A stretch of DNA of 64,000 nucleotides from CAVPDE01 sp963702565 (GCA_963702565.1 CAVPDE010000023.1:1-64000); one strand, 5' to 3'; counted from the stretch's first letter, positions 43,211 to 52,564 are shown. Notes: generated from the sequence alone by a model not told the origin. Numbers and translations: made by a program.

Positions 43211-44860
43211 ATGGGGACTTTGCGTGTTCAGAGAAAAGATTTCATCGTTCCAAGGTGTACCGATGCCTGCCCTGCTGGGGTGGACGTGCCCAGGTACATC
43301 CGGGCGGTAAAAGACGGCAAATATGATGAAGCGGTGGCGGTGCTGAGAGAAAAACTGCCTCTCCCTACCGTGTGCGCGGACGCCTGTTTCGCTCCCTGCG
43401 AAGAGGTCTGTGCCTACAAGCAGTTCGGAGATCCGATTGCCATCCGGGCGATCAAGCGAGCCGCCGTGGACAAGGGGAAAGACACGTGGAAGAAAAGAAA
43501 GAAGGTGGCGAAGAAGACCGGCAAGAAAGCGGCGATCGTGGGTGCCGGGCCTGCCGGGTTGACCGCTGCCTATTATCTCGCCACCAAAGGGCACGAGGTG
43601 ACGCTCTTTGACTCCTTTCCCAAGCCGGGCGGCATGCTGCGCTACGGAATTCCGAACTACCGTCTGCCGGAGAAAAGGCTGGACCGGGACATCAAAGCCA
43701 TTCTCGAATGGGGCGTGAAGTTTCAAGGAAACACCACCGTCGGCAAAGACATCTCACTGGACCAACTGAAGAAGGACTATGGCGCGGTATTCCTGGCGGG
43801 AGGCGCTAACGCGAGCGCCCGGATTCCCTTGAAAGGGGCGGATAAGAAAGGCGTTCTCTGGGGCTGGGATTTTTTGAGAGATGTAAAACTCGGAAAAGCT
43901 CCGAAGATGAAGGGGGATGTCATCGTTGTAGGGGGCGGGAATGTGGCTATCGATGTGGCGCTCACGGCCAAGCGCCTGGGCGCAAAGAGTGTGCACCTCT
44001 TCTGTCTTGAGAAGAGGGAAGAGATGCCGGCCCATGAATGGGAAATTGCACTTGCAGAAGAAGAGGGCGTTTTTATCAACAATTCATGGGCGCCGAAAAA
44101 AGCGCTTGGAGAAGCATCTGTCGCAGGGCTACAGCTGATGAAATGCACCTCTGTGTTTGACAGCGAGGGCAAGTTCAACCCCGCCTATGATGAAAAAACC
44201 ACAAAGAAGATAGAGGGGAAAACCCTTATCCTGGCTGTGGGCCAGACGGCGGAACTGGGCTATTTGAGTGAGCGGAAAGGGATCACTGTCGAGTCCGGCC
44301 GTATCCATGCGGATCAAAAGGACCTTTCCACCGGCGAAAAGGGCATGTTTGCAGGCGGAGACGTGGTCAGCGGTCCTGCCTCCATTATCCAGGCCATAGC
44401 CCAGGGCAGGAAAGCGGCAGCAGCCATAGATCAATATCTCGGAGGAGACGGAAGCATCGAGGAGATCCTGGCCAGGCCTGAAAAGGAAGTGCGCCTCCCC
44501 GAATTTTCCGGGGACGGCAGGCCGCGGAGTCTCATGCCGCTCTTGAAGATGAAGGAGAGAAGTGCCGGGTTCGGCCAGGTTGAGCGCGGTTTTACGGACG
44601 AACAGATTGCCGCTGAGACCAGCCGCTGCCTGAACTGCGATGCCAGACGGTTCGAGGTGGTGCTCAACATCGAGTACTGCAAGGAGTGCGGCTACTGCGC
44701 GGAGGTGTGTGGCGTGAACACCTTCGCTCCTGCGGAGTTCTTCAATGCCAAAGGGTACAGGCCCCAGGAGGTCAAGTCTTCCAAGTGGTGCGTAGGGTGT
44801 TTCAAGTGTTACTTTGCCTGCCCTGACTTTGCGATCGATGTCAAAGAAGTCAGAGCATGA
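43211..44860 (+). CDS. FAD/NAD(P) oxidoreductase fused to a 2[4Fe-4S] ferredoxin domain (GltD-like)
   Basis: A 549-residue flavoprotein with domain order: N-terminal Fe-S binding helices (PRCTDACPAGVDVPRYIRA, CADACFAPCEEVCA), FAD site AAIVGAGPAGLTAAYYLA, NAD(P) site VIVVGGGNVAIDVALTAKRLGA, and C-terminal ferredoxin (CKECGYCAEVCGVN, CVGCFKCYFACPDFAIDV). The flavoprotein part resembles the GltD/NfnB family; the tail resembles the delta subunit of 2-oxoacid:ferredoxin oxidoreductases. It leads a four-gene operon and probably links ferredoxin to NAD(P)H. Confidence 0.88.
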   Translation: MGTLRVQRKDFIVPRCTDACPAGVDVPRYIRAVKDGKYDEAVAVLREKLPLPTVCADACFAPCEEVCAYKQFGDPIAIRAIKRAAVDKGKDTWKKRKKVAKKTGKKAAIVGAGPAGLTAAYYLATKGHEVTLFDSFPKPGGMLRYGIPNYRLPEKRLDRDIKAILEWGVKFQGNTTVGKDISLDQLKKDYGAVFLAGGANASARIPLKGADKKGVLWGWDFLRDVKLGKAPKMKGDVIVVGGGNVAIDVALTAKRLGAKSVHLFCLEKREEMPAHEWEIALAEEEGVFINNSWAPKKALGEASVAGLQLMKCTSVFDSEGKFNPAYDEKTTKKIEGKTLILAVGQTAELGYLSERKGITVESGRIHADQKDLSTGEKGMFAGGDVVSGPASIIQAIAQGRKAAAAIDQYLGGDGSIEEILARPEKEVRLPEFSGDGRPRSLMPLLKMKERSAGFGQVERGFTDEQIAAETSRCLNCDARRFEVVLNIEYCKECGYCAEVCGVNTFAPAEFFNAKGYRPQEVKSSKWCVGCFKCYFACPDFAIDVKEVRA

Positions 44861-44879
44861 GAGAGGGGAGGAAGTTCTG

Positions 44880-46055
44880 ATGAAGAGGTATTTGGAGACC
44901 GGGAATTTTGCGATCACCGAGGGAGCCATTCTTGCCGGGTGCAGATTCTTTGCAGGCTACCCGATTACCCCGGCCACGGAACTGGCCGAGGCCATGAGCC
45001 TTCGCCTTCCGCAAGAGGGCGGTGTGTACCTCCAGGCAGAGGACGAGTGCGCGGCCATGCACATGTGCATCGGCGCGGCCCTGGGCGGTTTTAAGGCCAT
45101 GACCGCCACCTCCGGCCCCGGGTTCATTCTCTATGCCGACCCATACGGTTGGGCCCTCGGCTGCGAGACCCCTCTGGTGGTTCTCAATTCAGGGCGAGTC
45201 GGGCCTGTGAGCGGGATCACGGGAGCGCCGGGCCAGGGAGAGTTCTACCTGACTCGCTACCCCACCCAGGGTGGGAACTTCGAGAGCATCGTGCTTGCCC
45301 CCAACTCGGCCCAGGAATGCATGGCCATGACCGTAGAGGCCTTTTACCTGGCCGAGCGGTTCCGCATGCCGGTCACCGTGCTCGCAGACCAGCTCATCAC
45401 CGACGGCTTCGAGGACATCACGGTTCCTGAAAACGATGCGGAGATGAAGGAGCTGGGGTTCAGGGTGTGGCCGAGGAAAATTCATCAGGGTCCTGACTTC
45501 TATCCTGCAACGGACGAGATCGACATTCCGCCTGTTGTGCTGGGTCACAACACGGGTGCTCTCTGCTCGGACTGGACGCCCACAGAGCAAGGCTATGACA
45601 TCGAGGAGGTGGAGGCCCATCACAAGCACGCCTATCGGCTCATCTACAAGGTCCGCAATCACAGGGATCTTTTCAAGCACCACTATGACAAGAAATTCAT
45701 GGACGACGACCCTGATCTGATCGTGGTTTCTTTCGGAACCCCGGCGAGGGTCGTGAACACGGCTGTGGCGGGGGCTCGCAGCCAGGGCATGAAAGTGGGC
45801 GCTCTCAGGCTCATCAACCTGTGGCCTTTTCCGGACGAACTCTTCAAGGCGAAAACCAAGTATCTGGTGGTGGAACTCAACTGGGACGGCCAGCTGGTTC
45901 GGGAGGTGCAGCGGGCCGTGCCCAAGGATTCGAAAGTTCACTTCCTGGGAATCTGCGGCGATTTGCCCACTCAGGCGGACCTCCTGGGGACCTTCGACAA
46001 AATCCTCAAGAACGAACCCCTTGCTCGCAGGGGTTGGGAATTGGAGGCTTGGTAA
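44880..46055 (+). CDS. 2-oxoacid:acceptor oxidoreductase alpha subunit
   Basis: A 391-residue pyrimidine-binding subunit of the PFOR/KOR superfamily. It has EGAILAGCRFFAGYPITPATELAEAMS, the conserved YPITPAT loop, and EDECAAMHMCIGAALGGFKAMTATSGPGF. Together with the beta and gamma chains it decarboxylates a 2-oxoacid to acyl-CoA with reduction of ferredoxin. ATG at 44880 with GGGGAGGAAG upstream, 20 bases after the flavoprotein. Confidence 0.92.
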   Translation: MKRYLETGNFAITEGAILAGCRFFAGYPITPATELAEAMSLRLPQEGGVYLQAEDECAAMHMCIGAALGGFKAMTATSGPGFILYADPYGWALGCETPLVVLNSGRVGPVSGITGAPGQGEFYLTRYPTQGGNFESIVLAPNSAQECMAMTVEAFYLAERFRMPVTVLADQLITDGFEDITVPENDAEMKELGFRVWPRKIHQGPDFYPATDEIDIPPVVLGHNTGALCSDWTPTEQGYDIEEVEAHHKHAYRLIYKVRNHRDLFKHHYDKKFMDDDPDLIVVSFGTPARVVNTAVAGARSQGMKVGALRLINLWPFPDELFKAKTKYLVVELNWDGQLVREVQRAVPKDSKVHFLGICGDLPTQADLLGTFDKILKNEPLARRGWELEAW

Positions 46056-46904
46056 ATGAAGTACGCATCATCGGAACTGACGACAAAGTACCTTCGCTCC
46101 AGGAAGATCCCGAGCACGGCCTGCTCAGGGTGCGGTTTGGGCATGAACCACAAGATCGTGGTCCAGGCCATTCAGGAGTTGGGGCTGAAGGTGGAAGACA
46201 TCGTGTGGGGAACCTCGATCGGCTGCGCAGGACGGCAAACCTTTGCCACCTGGAAAGGGGATGGATTCGCAGGCACCCACGGTCGCGTTTACGCCATTGC
46301 CAGAGGGCTCCGGATCGCCCTTCCTCCGGAAAAGCATATCGTCCTTACTGTGGGCGATGGGGATGCCTTCGGAATCGGTTTGACGCACCTGATCCACGCG
46401 GCCCGTTCCAATGCGAACATGACGGTGATCGTCAACGATAACCTTGGGTACCAGTCGACAGGCGGTCAGTACGGCTGGACCACGCCCCAGGGAAGCAAGA
46501 CAGACAGCAGCCCCTATGGGATGTTCGAGCACAACCTCATGAGCGAGGGATTGGACGTGATGCACATCCTCAAGGGGGCCGGGGCGACGTTCCTTGCCCG
46601 CCACGTCTCCATGGACGGAGCGAAAGCCGTGGAGACCGTGAAGAAGGCTATCCTCAACAGGGGCTTTTCCCTGGTTCACATGCCCTATCCCTGTCCGACC
46701 AACTTCGCCTCCCGCGAACTGGGATCCAGAAACCAGGTCAATATCTACCGGTGGATCAAATCCCATGCCGCACCCCTGGGAAAGGAAAAGGCGGACACCA
46801 TCTGGGCCACCGGCGTGTGGCACGATGCGAGCAATTCGAGGACCGAGTTTTCCCAACTGGTTTGGGAGACCGTCGACAAGATCAGGAGGACAGGCAAGAT
46901 ATGA
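46056..46904 (+). CDS. 2-oxoacid:acceptor oxidoreductase beta subunit (TPP-binding)
   Basis: A 282-residue chain starting right after the alpha stop. It shows the TPP/Mg motif LTVGDGDAFGIGLTHLIHAARSNANMTVIVNDN and the Fe-S cysteine region IPSTACSGCGLGMNHKI. Its length and the YQSTGGQYGWTTPQGSKTDSSPYG substrate loop fit 2-oxoglutarate or branched 2-oxoacid type enzymes; exact substrate undetermined. Stop overlaps the gamma start (ATGA). Confidence 0.92.
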   Translation: MKYASSELTTKYLRSRKIPSTACSGCGLGMNHKIVVQAIQELGLKVEDIVWGTSIGCAGRQTFATWKGDGFAGTHGRVYAIARGLRIALPPEKHIVLTVGDGDAFGIGLTHLIHAARSNANMTVIVNDNLGYQSTGGQYGWTTPQGSKTDSSPYGMFEHNLMSEGLDVMHILKGAGATFLARHVSMDGAKAVETVKKAILNRGFSLVHMPYPCPTNFASRELGSRNQVNIYRWIKSHAAPLGKEKADTIWATGVWHDASNSRTEFSQLVWETVDKIRRTGKI

Positions 46905-47431
46905 AAGACAGAATCGAGATCGTTGCGAGCGGTTTCGGCGGCCAGGGCGTGGTCAGGCTCGGACAGATTGTCGGCGAAGCGGCGGTCAAGCAGGGACTTC
47001 ATGTGACCATGCTCAAGAGCCACGGCACGGAGATGCGCGGCGGCTACGTGAGAAGCCAGGTGGTGCTGTCCAAAGATCTCATCGACAGCCCCATGTGCGA
47101 GTCGCCCGACTACTTTGTCGCTTTGTCAGGAGCGGCCTACAAGCGCTTCAAGGACACGGTGCCGGATTATGGCACGATCGTTTATGACCCTGCCTTTGTC
47201 GGCGAGATTGACGAAGCGCTCAAGTGCAGCCAGAAGTCGTTCCCGGCCAAGGACCTTTCGATGAAACACTTCAACAGTGCCCTTTTTTCCAACACCCTGG
47301 TGCTCGGTGTCATGGCGAAACTCGTGGAGGGACTTGAAAAGGGCATTGTTCTCGAAAGCATCCTTGATATCATTCCGAAGTTCCAGGACAAGAACAAAGA
47401 GGCTTTTGAAATAGGGTACAGTTATTTCTGA
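46901..47431 (+). CDS. 2-oxoacid:acceptor oxidoreductase gamma subunit
   Basis: A 176-residue CoA-binding/gamma domain protein: RIEIVASGFGGQGVVRLGQIVGEAAVKQGLHVTMLKSHGTEMRGGYVRSQVVLS is the classical gamma-chain start. ATG overlaps the beta stop by 4 bases. An inverted-repeat element begins 4 bases after its stop. Confidence 0.92.
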   Translation: MKDRIEIVASGFGGQGVVRLGQIVGEAAVKQGLHVTMLKSHGTEMRGGYVRSQVVLSKDLIDSPMCESPDYFVALSGAAYKRFKDTVPDYGTIVYDPAFVGEIDEALKCSQKSFPAKDLSMKHFNSALFSNTLVLGVMAKLVEGLEKGIVLESILDIIPKFQDKNKEAFEIGYSYF

Positions 47432-47434
47432 CCA

Positions 47435-47728
47435 TTGTAACAGGTAGCTTTTTGAAATGGATGGCTGAGGCCATGGGGGTCTCTCTAAAAACAGAAAACG
47501 AAGAGTATGCGGGAATGACTTCGCAGATAAGGGGCAGCGAAGGCGGGCGGCGAGGTTTCACCGGTACCTGCCCGGAGGGGGATACATGGCGAGTTCCCCT
47601 ATGGCCCTCCGCCCGCCTCACCCATGGCCTGAAGCTAGACACGGTGGTGTGGCTTCTTCGTTGTTCTGTTTTTAGAGAGACCCCCATGGCCTTTTTCTGG
47701 GATTATTTCAAAAAGAAAACTGTTACAA
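47435..47728. mobile_element. 294-bp long inverted-repeat element, MITE-like
   Basis: The region begins TTGTAACAG (47435) and ends with CTGTTACAA (47720-47728). Inside, TTTTTGAAAT pairs with ATTTCAAAAA, and a perfect 28-base arm at 47469-47496 has its exact reverse complement at 47664-47691. GGCGGGCGG/CCGCCCGCC pairing continues inward. No credible coding sequence is present and no target-site duplication is obvious. It fills the gap between the gamma subunit gene and tctC, so it could also act as a strong transcript hairpin. Confidence 0.7.
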
Positions 47729-47764
47729 AGAATTCCGTTCACCTTTTAGAAAAGGAGGTTACTT

Positions 47765-48736
47765 ATGGGGACCGTGTTCAGAAAAGCGATCGTTCTTTTT
47801 GCAGCCGTGATGTTCACTGCAGGACTGTTTTTTGCGGCCGGCGCCGCAGCTCAGGACAAGTATCCTTCCCGGGCGATTGAGTACATTGTTCCATGGGGAC
47901 CCGGTGGAGGCGCTGACCAGCTCGCCCGCAAGTCCGCCGTGCTTTTGGAAAAAATCCTCAATGTCCCGCTTCCTGTGATCAACGTGCCCGGCGCCACGGG
48001 CGGAACAGGGATCACCAAGATGCTCGCTGCACCTGCAGACGGGCAGTCCATCGCCATCTACATCGCGGACTCCCATGCCGTGCTGGCCACTGGCGAGGCC
48101 ACCTGGAAGATGAGCGACATCGTGCCGGTCGCCAGAATGATTCTGGCACCCTCTTTCCTTTTTGTTGCATCGGACAGCCGCTTCAAGACCTGGGCCGACT
48201 TTGAAATAGAGGCAAAAGCCAATCCCGGCAAGCTTAAAGTGGCCACCCTCGGATTTGGAAGCGTGGACGACATCACCCTCACCTATCTTGAGGGCAAAGG
48301 GATCAAGGTGGTCCAGGTTCCCTACTCCAAACCCAGCGAGCGGTACGTGTCTGTCCTAGGAGGCCATGTGGATGCGCTCTATGAGCAGGCCGGAGATGTC
48401 CAGCAGTACCTCACGGGCAAGCAGATTCGGCCCATCATCATGTTTGGGTCTCAGAGGTTTGAACCCTTCAAGGAGGTGCCCTGCTCCAAGGAACTCGGCT
48501 ATGACATAGGGCTTCCCCAGTTCCGTTCCATTGTGGTCAAAGGAGGCACAGATCCGGCGAAAGTGAAGGCCCTCTCCGATGCCTTTGGGAAAGCCGCGGC
48601 TACCCCGGAGTACAAGGCCTTCCTCAAAGAGCAATTCTCCACTGAGGATAGCCACATGGATGCTGCAGCCACAGCCAAATTCATCGAAGCCGAACTGGCA
48701 ACCATGAAAGCCACGTGGGCTGCAAAACCGAAATAA
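47765..48736 (+). CDS. tctC: Tripartite tricarboxylate transporter substrate-binding protein TctC (second locus)
   Basis: A 323-residue Bug-family receptor. Signal peptide (VLFAAVMFTAGLFFAAGAAAQ), then YPSRAIEYIVPWGPGGGADQLARKSA, NVPGATGGTGITKML and VSVLGGHVDALYEQ. AAGGAGG lies 6-7 bases before the ATG. Sequence differs considerably from the TctC at 34225, so ligands probably differ. Confidence 0.93.
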   Translation: MGTVFRKAIVLFAAVMFTAGLFFAAGAAAQDKYPSRAIEYIVPWGPGGGADQLARKSAVLLEKILNVPLPVINVPGATGGTGITKMLAAPADGQSIAIYIADSHAVLATGEATWKMSDIVPVARMILAPSFLFVASDSRFKTWADFEIEAKANPGKLKVATLGFGSVDDITLTYLEGKGIKVVQVPYSKPSERYVSVLGGHVDALYEQAGDVQQYLTGKQIRPIIMFGSQRFEPFKEVPCSKELGYDIGLPQFRSIVVKGGTDPAKVKALSDAFGKAAATPEYKAFLKEQFSTEDSHMDAAATAKFIEAELATMKATWAAKPK

Positions 48737-48761
48737 GGTGTAGTTGAGACTTTTTTTCCTG

Positions 48762-48786
48762 GTCCTCCCCTAAGCGAAGGGAGGAC
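48762..48786 (+). terminator. Intra-operon hairpin after tctC
   Basis: GTCCTCCC pairs perfectly with GGGAGGAC around CTAAGCGAA, with no T-run after it. It may protect the tctC message or reduce read-through into tctBA, giving excess binding protein, as is usual for binding-protein operons. Confidence 0.5.
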
Positions 48787-48843
48787 TACGCCCGTTCCAA
48801 AAGAACGAGTGCTCTTTTTCCCCGGGGGAGGTGACGATTACTT

Positions 48844-49383
48844 ATGGCAGCGGAAAAAGCCAAGCGAATCATTCCCTATGTCATCATCTTGCTGGTCAGT
48901 CTCTACTTCTATTACCTCGCAGGACAATTTCGGTTTTCTGCCAAGCCGGGTAATCTGGGGCCGGACTTCTGGCCCAAACTCCTGCTGGGCCTCACCATGG
49001 TCGCATGCCTTTACGAAATCATTAAGACGGCGGTCTTCATGAAAATAGCGCCTCCAACAGAGGCGGCAGAGGAACCGGCTGCAAAGGCCGAAAGCAAAAA
49101 GAAAGCCTACCCCGGGCTCCTGGTCATCGGCATCGTGATGACAGTTGCTTATGCCTACTTCGTGACCACGCTGGGATTCATCATCTGCACGTTTCTTTAC
49201 TTTGCGCTCTTCATGATCGTGGGCCGGTATCGGAAACTTTGGGCCATCATGGCAAACAGTGTGGTCGGGACCCTTGTCCTTGTGGTTATTTTTATGAAGA
49301 TCGTCTACGTTTCCCTGCCCCTGGGACAAGAGCCTTTCTCAGGAGTGACCTTCTTTGTTCTGAGAATGTTGGGGATCAAATAG
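48844..49383 (+). CDS. tctB: Tripartite tricarboxylate transporter, small permease TctB (second locus)
   Basis: A 179-residue four-helix protein: IIPYVIILLVSLYFYYLAG, FWPKLLLGLTMVACLYEIIKT, LVIGIVMTVAYAYFVTTLGFIICTFLYFALFMIVG and SVVGTLVLVVIFMKIVYVSLPLG. The central charged loop (EEPAAKAESKKK) is typical of TctB. Placed between tctC and tctA; 23 bases to tctA. Confidence 0.88.
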   Translation: MAAEKAKRIIPYVIILLVSLYFYYLAGQFRFSAKPGNLGPDFWPKLLLGLTMVACLYEIIKTAVFMKIAPPTEAAEEPAAKAESKKKAYPGLLVIGIVMTVAYAYFVTTLGFIICTFLYFALFMIVGRYRKLWAIMANSVVGTLVLVVIFMKIVYVSLPLGQEPFSGVTFFVLRMLGIK

Positions 49384-49406
49384 TCTGGAGCCATTGAGGA
49401 GTTCCT

Positions 49407-50906
49407 ATGGGCGATATTCTCTATAACCTGATGCTCGGTTTTGTGGGCTGCTTCCAGCCTATGAATCTAATTCTTCTTGTGGCAGGAACCATCATCGGAT
49501 TAGTGGTGGGCGTCCTGCCAGGCCTCACCTTGGTGATGGGCGTGGTCCTGGCCTTGCCCTTCACCTATCCCATGGAGGTCACGCCGGCGATCGTTCTCCT
49601 CACGGCCATGTATGTCACTGGGACCTATGGCGGAGCGTTCACGTCTATCCTGTTCCGGATCCCGGGCGAACCGATTCACGTTCCTCTTCTCTGGGACGGG
49701 TACGCCATGGCTCGGAAGGGACAGCCGGCCAAAGCCCTTGGGTGGACCCTGTATGCGGCGCTTTTCGGGGGTCTCCTGTCTGCGGCCATCATGGTGACCC
49801 TGTCGCAACCTGTGGCCAAGTTCGCTTTGACCTTCTCCACTCCGGAATATTTCGCCATCGTGCTTTTCGGCCTCACAAGCGTTGTGTCCCTGGGAAGCGG
49901 ATCCATGACCAATGCCTTTATCAGCCTGTTCCTGGGCCTTCTGATTTCGACCGTAGGCGTCGACTCCACCTACGGAACACCGAGATTCGCTTTCGGCTAT
50001 CCCATCCTAATGGACGGCATCGAGTTCCTGACGGTGATGGTGGGCGCCTACGGCGTCGGCGAAGTGTTGACCCGGCTTGGACAAGGCTTCACCACGGTTC
50101 CAGTGGAAAAGGTGGCCTCTATGAAGACCAGCCTGCCCGGGTGGAAGGAATTGCGGGGCCTGAAGGCGATGTTTCTCAGAAGTTCCATCCTGGGCCACAT
50201 CGTCGGAATTGTTCCCGGAGCAGGAGCGACCATCGCCTCCTTTGTGACTTACGGGGTTGAAGGGCAGTACGGCAGGAGAAGAAAGGAACTGGGCACAGGT
50301 ATCCCTGAAGGAATTGTGGCTCCCCAAGCCGCGGCGACGGCATCCGTCGGTGGCGCCATGATTCCTTTGCTGACCATGGGTGTCCCGGGCAGCGGCGCCA
50401 CGGCGGTGATCCTCGGAGCCTTCCTGCTCCACGGGATCCAGCCGGGTCCCCAGGTGTTCATCACATCGGCGAACATGGTCTACACGGTGTTTGCATCCCT
50501 TTTTCTGGGGATTATTTTGATGTGCATTCTGGGCTATTTCGCCATCAAACCCCTGGTCAAGATTCTCGATTTTCCGGAAGCAGTGGTTTCCGTTTTCATC
50601 ATGCTTCTCTGCTTTATCGGAGCCCTCTCCATCCGGAACAGTATTTCGGACCTGTGGCTTATGGTAGCCTTCGGCGTGGTAGGGTACTTTTTCGACAGGA
50701 TCAAGTTCCCTATTGCACCGCTGGTGCTGGGGACTATTCTCGGGCCTCTTGCAGAGACCTCGTTTTACACAACCATGATCAGTTTTCAGAATGACTGGAC
50801 CATCTTTTTCCGCCGACCGATCAGCGGCGTGATCATGGTGCTGACGATCGTTGCCCTTATTCTGCCGATGCTCAAGTCATTCCAGACCGTGGCAAGGAAA
50901 AGATAA
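49407..50906 (+). CDS. tctA: Tripartite tricarboxylate transporter, large permease TctA (second locus)
   Basis: A 499-residue membrane protein with TctA blocks GTIIGLVVGVLPGLTLVMGVVLALPFTY, YGGAFTSILFRIPGEPIHVPLLWDGY and MIPLLTMGVPGSGATAVILGAFLLHGIQPGPQVF. Compared with the TctA at 32164 the substrate loops differ. It is followed 13 bases later by an acyl-CoA ligase, which suggests that the imported acid is CoA-activated. Confidence 0.94.
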   Translation: MGDILYNLMLGFVGCFQPMNLILLVAGTIIGLVVGVLPGLTLVMGVVLALPFTYPMEVTPAIVLLTAMYVTGTYGGAFTSILFRIPGEPIHVPLLWDGYAMARKGQPAKALGWTLYAALFGGLLSAAIMVTLSQPVAKFALTFSTPEYFAIVLFGLTSVVSLGSGSMTNAFISLFLGLLISTVGVDSTYGTPRFAFGYPILMDGIEFLTVMVGAYGVGEVLTRLGQGFTTVPVEKVASMKTSLPGWKELRGLKAMFLRSSILGHIVGIVPGAGATIASFVTYGVEGQYGRRRKELGTGIPEGIVAPQAAATASVGGAMIPLLTMGVPGSGATAVILGAFLLHGIQPGPQVFITSANMVYTVFASLFLGIILMCILGYFAIKPLVKILDFPEAVVSVFIMLLCFIGALSIRNSISDLWLMVAFGVVGYFFDRIKFPIAPLVLGTILGPLAETSFYTTMISFQNDWTIFFRRPISGVIMVLTIVALILPMLKSFQTVARKR

Positions 50907-50919
50907 GGGAAATGAATCA

Positions 50920-52437
50920 ATGAGAACCATCCGACATTACATCGACATGAGGGCCAAAGAGCAGCCTGACAAGGTGTTCATGATTGCCCCTGAACCCGGG
51001 CTAAGCCTCACCTACGCACAACTGAGGGAAGATTCCATTGAGCTCGGGAAGCAGTTGCTGAAAAAGGGGCTGAACAAGGGTGACAAGATCTCCTACATGC
51101 TGAGCAACGGTTACCAGACGACCAAGATCTTCCTGGGCGCCATGTACTCGGGCTTTGTCATCGCTCCCCTCAACCTGCTGGCCCAGCCTTCTCAGCTTGA
51201 ATACGTGCTGGACCACTCGGACACGAAGCTGGTTTTCTTTACGGAAGACCAGCGGGAGAGGCTCGAAAAGGCCTCAGGGGCTCTTTCCCGGGAAATCGAA
51301 CTCATGGAAATCGACAATGACAGTCCGTGGATATTCCCGAAGGATGGAGACCTCGCTGCTTTGAAGCTCCCTGCAGTTGAGGAAGAGGATGATGCGCTGC
51401 TTCTGTACACCTCAGGCACGACCGGGCTTCCGAAAGGGGCGATCCTTTCCCACAAAAACATGGTGTCCGGCGGGCTTTACACCGCCATGGCCCATGACCT
51501 CAAACCCGAGGACAGGGCGCTGTGTTCCTTGCCCCTCTATCACATCAACGGAGAGGTGGTCACCGCGGTCGCACCCCTCGTGAGCGGGGGGAGTGTGGTC
51601 ATGCCCCACAAGTTCAGCACATCGGACTTCTGGGAGTTCATTTCAAAGCACCGATGCACCTGGTTCAGCGTGGTTCCCACGATCATTTCTTATTTGACCA
51701 ACGCGACCGAGATAGAGGGCAAAGGTTTTCATCTAGAACAATTGCGCTTCGGCCGGTCAGCCTCTGCGCCACTGCCCCCTGCGCTCCAGAAAGCTTTTGA
51801 AGAAAAGTTCAAGATCGGCATTGTGGAAACCATGGGGCTGACGGAGACGGCGGCGCCGGTCTTCTCCAACCCATTGGACCCTTCGAAGAGGAAATGCGGC
51901 TCACCGGGACAGCCTGTGGGCAACCAGGCGAAAATCGTGGATCGCGATGGGAAAGAAGTGCCTCGCGGTACGCAGGGCGAGATCATGATCCACGGAGACA
52001 ATGTCATGAAGGGTTACTACAAAGCCCCTGAGCAGACGGCCAAAGCGATGGACCCGGACGGATGGTTTCACACTGGAGACCTGGGCCTCATGGACAAGGA
52101 CGGATTTGTCTTTGTGACAGGGAGACTCAAGGAGCTCATCATCAAAGGCGGGGAGAACATCGCTCCCAAGGAAATCGATGAAGTCTGCTACAAGCACCCT
52201 GCGGTTCTTCAGGCTGCAGCCGTGGGCATCCCGGACGAGAAATACGGTGAGGAAATCATGCTCTGTTGCACGCTGAAGCCCGGCCAGTCGCTGACTGAGG
52301 ATGAACTGCGCATCCACTGTGAAGTGCACCTGGGCAAGTTCAAAACTCCGAAGGTCATCAAGTTCCTGGAGGATCTTCCCAAGGGGCCTTCAGGAAAAAT
52401 CCAGCGCCTTAAGCTCAAGGAAGTCGTAAAAGAATAG
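50920..52437 (+). CDS. Acyl-CoA synthetase (ANL superfamily)
   Basis: A 505-residue AMP-forming ligase starting at ATG 50920. P-loop LLLYTSGTTGLPKGAILSHKN, then ETMGLTETAAPVFSNP, YYKAPEQTAKAMDPDGWFHTGDLGLMDKDGFVFVTGRLKELIIKGGENIAPKEIDE and the catalytic-lysine end GPSGKIQRLKL. Resembles the CaiC/medium- or dicarboxylate-CoA ligase group; the substrate is probably what the neighbouring TctCBA imports. A terminator follows. Confidence 0.9.
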   Translation: MRTIRHYIDMRAKEQPDKVFMIAPEPGLSLTYAQLREDSIELGKQLLKKGLNKGDKISYMLSNGYQTTKIFLGAMYSGFVIAPLNLLAQPSQLEYVLDHSDTKLVFFTEDQRERLEKASGALSREIELMEIDNDSPWIFPKDGDLAALKLPAVEEEDDALLLYTSGTTGLPKGAILSHKNMVSGGLYTAMAHDLKPEDRALCSLPLYHINGEVVTAVAPLVSGGSVVMPHKFSTSDFWEFISKHRCTWFSVVPTIISYLTNATEIEGKGFHLEQLRFGRSASAPLPPALQKAFEEKFKIGIVETMGLTETAAPVFSNPLDPSKRKCGSPGQPVGNQAKIVDRDGKEVPRGTQGEIMIHGDNVMKGYYKAPEQTAKAMDPDGWFHTGDLGLMDKDGFVFVTGRLKELIIKGGENIAPKEIDEVCYKHPAVLQAAAVGIPDEKYGEEIMLCCTLKPGQSLTEDELRIHCEVHLGKFKTPKVIKFLEDLPKGPSGKIQRLKLKEVVKE

Positions 52438-52459
52438 CGTCGCTCTGTTCTTTTCAGAG

Positions 52460-52501
52460 GACCCGGCTTTCTGCGAAGAACAGGGAGTCGGGTCTTTTTT
52501 T
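52460..52501 (+). terminator. Rho-independent terminator
   Basis: GACCCG (52460) pairs with CGGGTC (52489-52494), with inner TTCT/AGAA pairing, followed by seven T (52495-52501). It ends the tct-ligase transcript and separates it from citrate synthase. Confidence 0.8.
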
Positions 52502-52564
52502 GCTCTTTTGATTGCCTCAGATCTATGCTAAAGGGATTCTCCAGCAAAAATGGAGGAGAGGGAG

